Positions 62,609-64,000 of a DNA stretch of 64,000 nucleotides are shown here, one piece after another. The DNA is from an uncultured Bacilli bacterium (GTDB lineage Bacteria; Bacillota_I; Bacilli_A; RF39; UBA660): assembly GCA_947585665.1 (NCBI GenBank), contig CANPXE010000003.1:1-64000 (forward strand), in the 5' to 3' direction. How positions within the stretch are numbered: position 1 is the stretch's first letter; every line of letters begins with the position of its first letter. The position numbers were made by a program, and so were the translations under genes. The notes beneath the pieces were generated by a model. That model was given only the letters and a program-made list of their open reading frames with translations, was not told where the DNA came from and searched no databases.

Positions 62609-64000
62609 ATGAATAATTTCTTTGAACAAATAATTGATATAAGAAAAGAAAAAAACATCTGTTTAACAGGAATGACAGATGAGTTTTTTTGTGTTTATTT
62701 ATCAAAATTATTCAAAGAAGAAAAAAGAGATATTATCGTTGTTACATCAACTTTGTATGAAGCAAATAAATTAAATAATTCTCTTAATAATTATAATGAT
62801 AAGACACTTTTATTTCCCATGGATGACTTCTTAACAAGTGAATCAATTGCGATTAGTCCTGATTTAAAAATAACAAGACTTGATACGATAAATCAATTAT
62901 TAGATGGACAAAAACACATTGTTGTAACACATCTAAATGGTTTACTTCGTTATTTGCCAACGAAAGATTTATTTATAAAGAAAAAAATTCATTTGAAAAA
63001 AGATGAAGATTATGAACGTGATGAATTGATTAAAAATTTGACAAGTCTTGGTTACAATCGTGAAACAATAGTTAATAAAACTGGGGAAATGGGAATTCGT
63101 GGTTTCGTTATTGATGTCTTTCCTTTTGGTGAAAATCATCCTATTAGAATTGAGTATTTTGGTGATACTATTGATTCCATTAGATATTTTGATGAGGAAA
63201 CCCAAAAGACAATTGATGAGATTGAAGAAATAGTAATAAATCCTTATACAGAGTTTTTAATCGATGAGGATATAGAGCTAGATAACGATAATCAGAAAAA
63301 CTTACCTCTTTATAGTCAAAAAGTAAGTAATATTAGTGAGTATTTAGATAATCCTCTTTTTGTATTTAAAGATTATGCTCAAATAATAACGGGAGTAGAT
63401 ACTTTAAGAAATCAAATTATGGAGTATAAAACAAGCCGTGATCAAGATTATTCTTATACATATATGTTTGATTTTGATGAGATTTTATACGATGAAGTAA
63501 TTCATTATAATACAATTAATAATTTAGATAATATCATTCCTAAAAATAGAACTTATTCTTATGATGTTAAAACAATTCGTAAGTTTAATGAAGATATTGA
63601 TGCAATTAATGATTACTTAAATAAGAGTTTATACATAAATAAAACGATTGTCATCTGTCTAAAAAAATATCAAATAAAGAGTTTTTCTAAATATTTAACT
63701 TGTTCATATATAATAACTAATGAAAATCAAATAATAGATAATGCAGTTAATATAATAGAAAAGAGTATTAATGAAGGATTTGAATATAAGAACTATATAG
63801 TTTTAACTGAACAAGAATTATTTAAAGTTGTTCAACCAAAGAAGAAGTATAAGAGTAGTTTTAAATATGCATCTAAGATAAAGAATATTTCTAATATTGA
63901 AATAGGTGACTATGTCGTTCATAACGTCAATGGTATTGGAATTTATAATGGAATAAAATCTTTATCACAAAATGGTCTATTAAAAGATTATTTAGAAATT
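62609..64000 (+). CDS. mfd: transcription-repair coupling factor Mfd, N-terminal part (runs off the window)
   Basis: The open frame runs from the ATG at 62609 to the window edge (464 codons) without a stop. It has a UvrB-like module (LFPMDDFLTSE, THLNGLLRYLPT, GYNRETIVNKTGEMGIRG, IDVFPFG) and, near the edge, the start of the RNA-polymerase-interacting domain (GDYVVHNVNGIG). Mfd removes stalled RNA polymerase and recruits UvrA. The SD is GGGGG. The helicase motors should lie beyond the window. Confidence 0.95.
   Translation, partial: MNNFFEQIIDIRKEKNICLTGMTDEFFCVYLSKLFKEEKRDIIVVTSTLYEANKLNNSLNNYNDKTLLFPMDDFLTSESIAISPDLKITRLDTINQLLDGQKHIVVTHLNGLLRYLPTKDLFIKKKIHLKKDEDYERDELIKNLTSLGYNRETIVNKTGEMGIRGFVIDVFPFGENHPIRIEYFGDTIDSIRYFDEETQKTIDEIEEIVINPYTEFLIDEDIELDNDNQKNLPLYSQKVSNISEYLDNPLFVFKDYAQIITGVDTLRNQIMEYKTSRDQDYSYTYMFDFDEILYDEVIHYNTINNLDNIIPKNRTYSYDVKTIRKFNEDIDAINDYLNKSLYINKTIVICLKKYQIKSFSKYLTCSYIITNENQIIDNAVNIIEKSINEGFEYKNYIVLTEQELFKVVQPKKKYKSSFKYASKIKNISNIEIGDYVVHNVNGIGIYNGIKSLSQNGLLKDYLEI

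Overview
The window is about 64 kb of a very AT-rich chromosome from a low-GC Gram-positive (Bacillota, class Bacilli) with a Bacillus-like replication-origin gene order. It carries rpmH and dnaA back to back, then dnaN, recF, gyrB and gyrA to the right, and rnpA, yidC, jag, mnmE, mnmG, rsmG, noc, parA and parB to the left. TGA is a stop codon: dnaA ends in TGA and prfB keeps its TGA-dependent frameshift, so this is not a mycoplasma code-4 genome. FtsEX with an M23 hydrolase, DivIC, RnpA, a lipoprotein YidC, a ComK-family protein, a BofA-like protein and a possible sortase signal point to a walled, Bacilli-type cell. The small accessory load, 74-nt SRP RNA and low GC would fit an uncultured gut RF39/Erysipelotrichales-like lineage, but that placement is inference.

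Layout. Left arm (minus strand, read away from oriC): an acyl-CoA/acyl-ACP ligase with a structured leader (0.1-2.5 kb); a Nudix, NrtR-like, apt and zinc-ribbon operon (2.6-5.1 kb); a cell-wall/division block of M23 hydrolase, ftsX, ftsE, two YitT proteins and frameshifted prfB (5.2-10.8 kb); a ClpC-like ATPase with a decayed second AAA domain; a YfcC transporter; five tandem paralogues of an unrecognised family (15.5-18.8 kb); lysS, rdd, dusB; two exported proteins; ftsH, tilS, divIC; rpsR, ssb, rpsF; a 1005-aa STAND-type NTPase; ychF, AbgT transporter, DUF951, mscS, parB, parA; noc; rsmG, mnmG, mnmE; jag, yidC, rnpA, rpmH.

Origin (44.8-47.2 kb): an orphan DinJ-type antitoxin with a 10-codon stub in the toxin position, a DnaA-box cluster before dnaA and a second small cluster between dnaA and dnaN. 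Right arm (plus strand): dnaN, comK-like gene, a mini-ORF coupled to recF, gyrB, gyrA, SRP RNA, tadA, then about 0.7 kb of non-coding DNA full of parS and Noc-binding-site palindromes, then dnaX, ybaB, recR, bofA-like, holB, ricT, trmN6, rsmI, pth and the start of mfd.

The most striking system is chromosome segregation and nucleoid occlusion. The window encodes ParA, ParB and a Noc whose DNA-reading residues differ from ParB in the way known for Noc, and it also contains the matching DNA: four parS sites interleaved with four full and one half Noc site within about 600 bp. The Noc carries a long disordered linker with seven LFG motifs. The other undescribed-looking elements are the five-paralogue array and the STAND gene. 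Gene orientation follows replication: nearly every gene points away from oriC, and the three exceptions left of it (14.8, 22.2 and 45.1 kb) are all accessory-looking.
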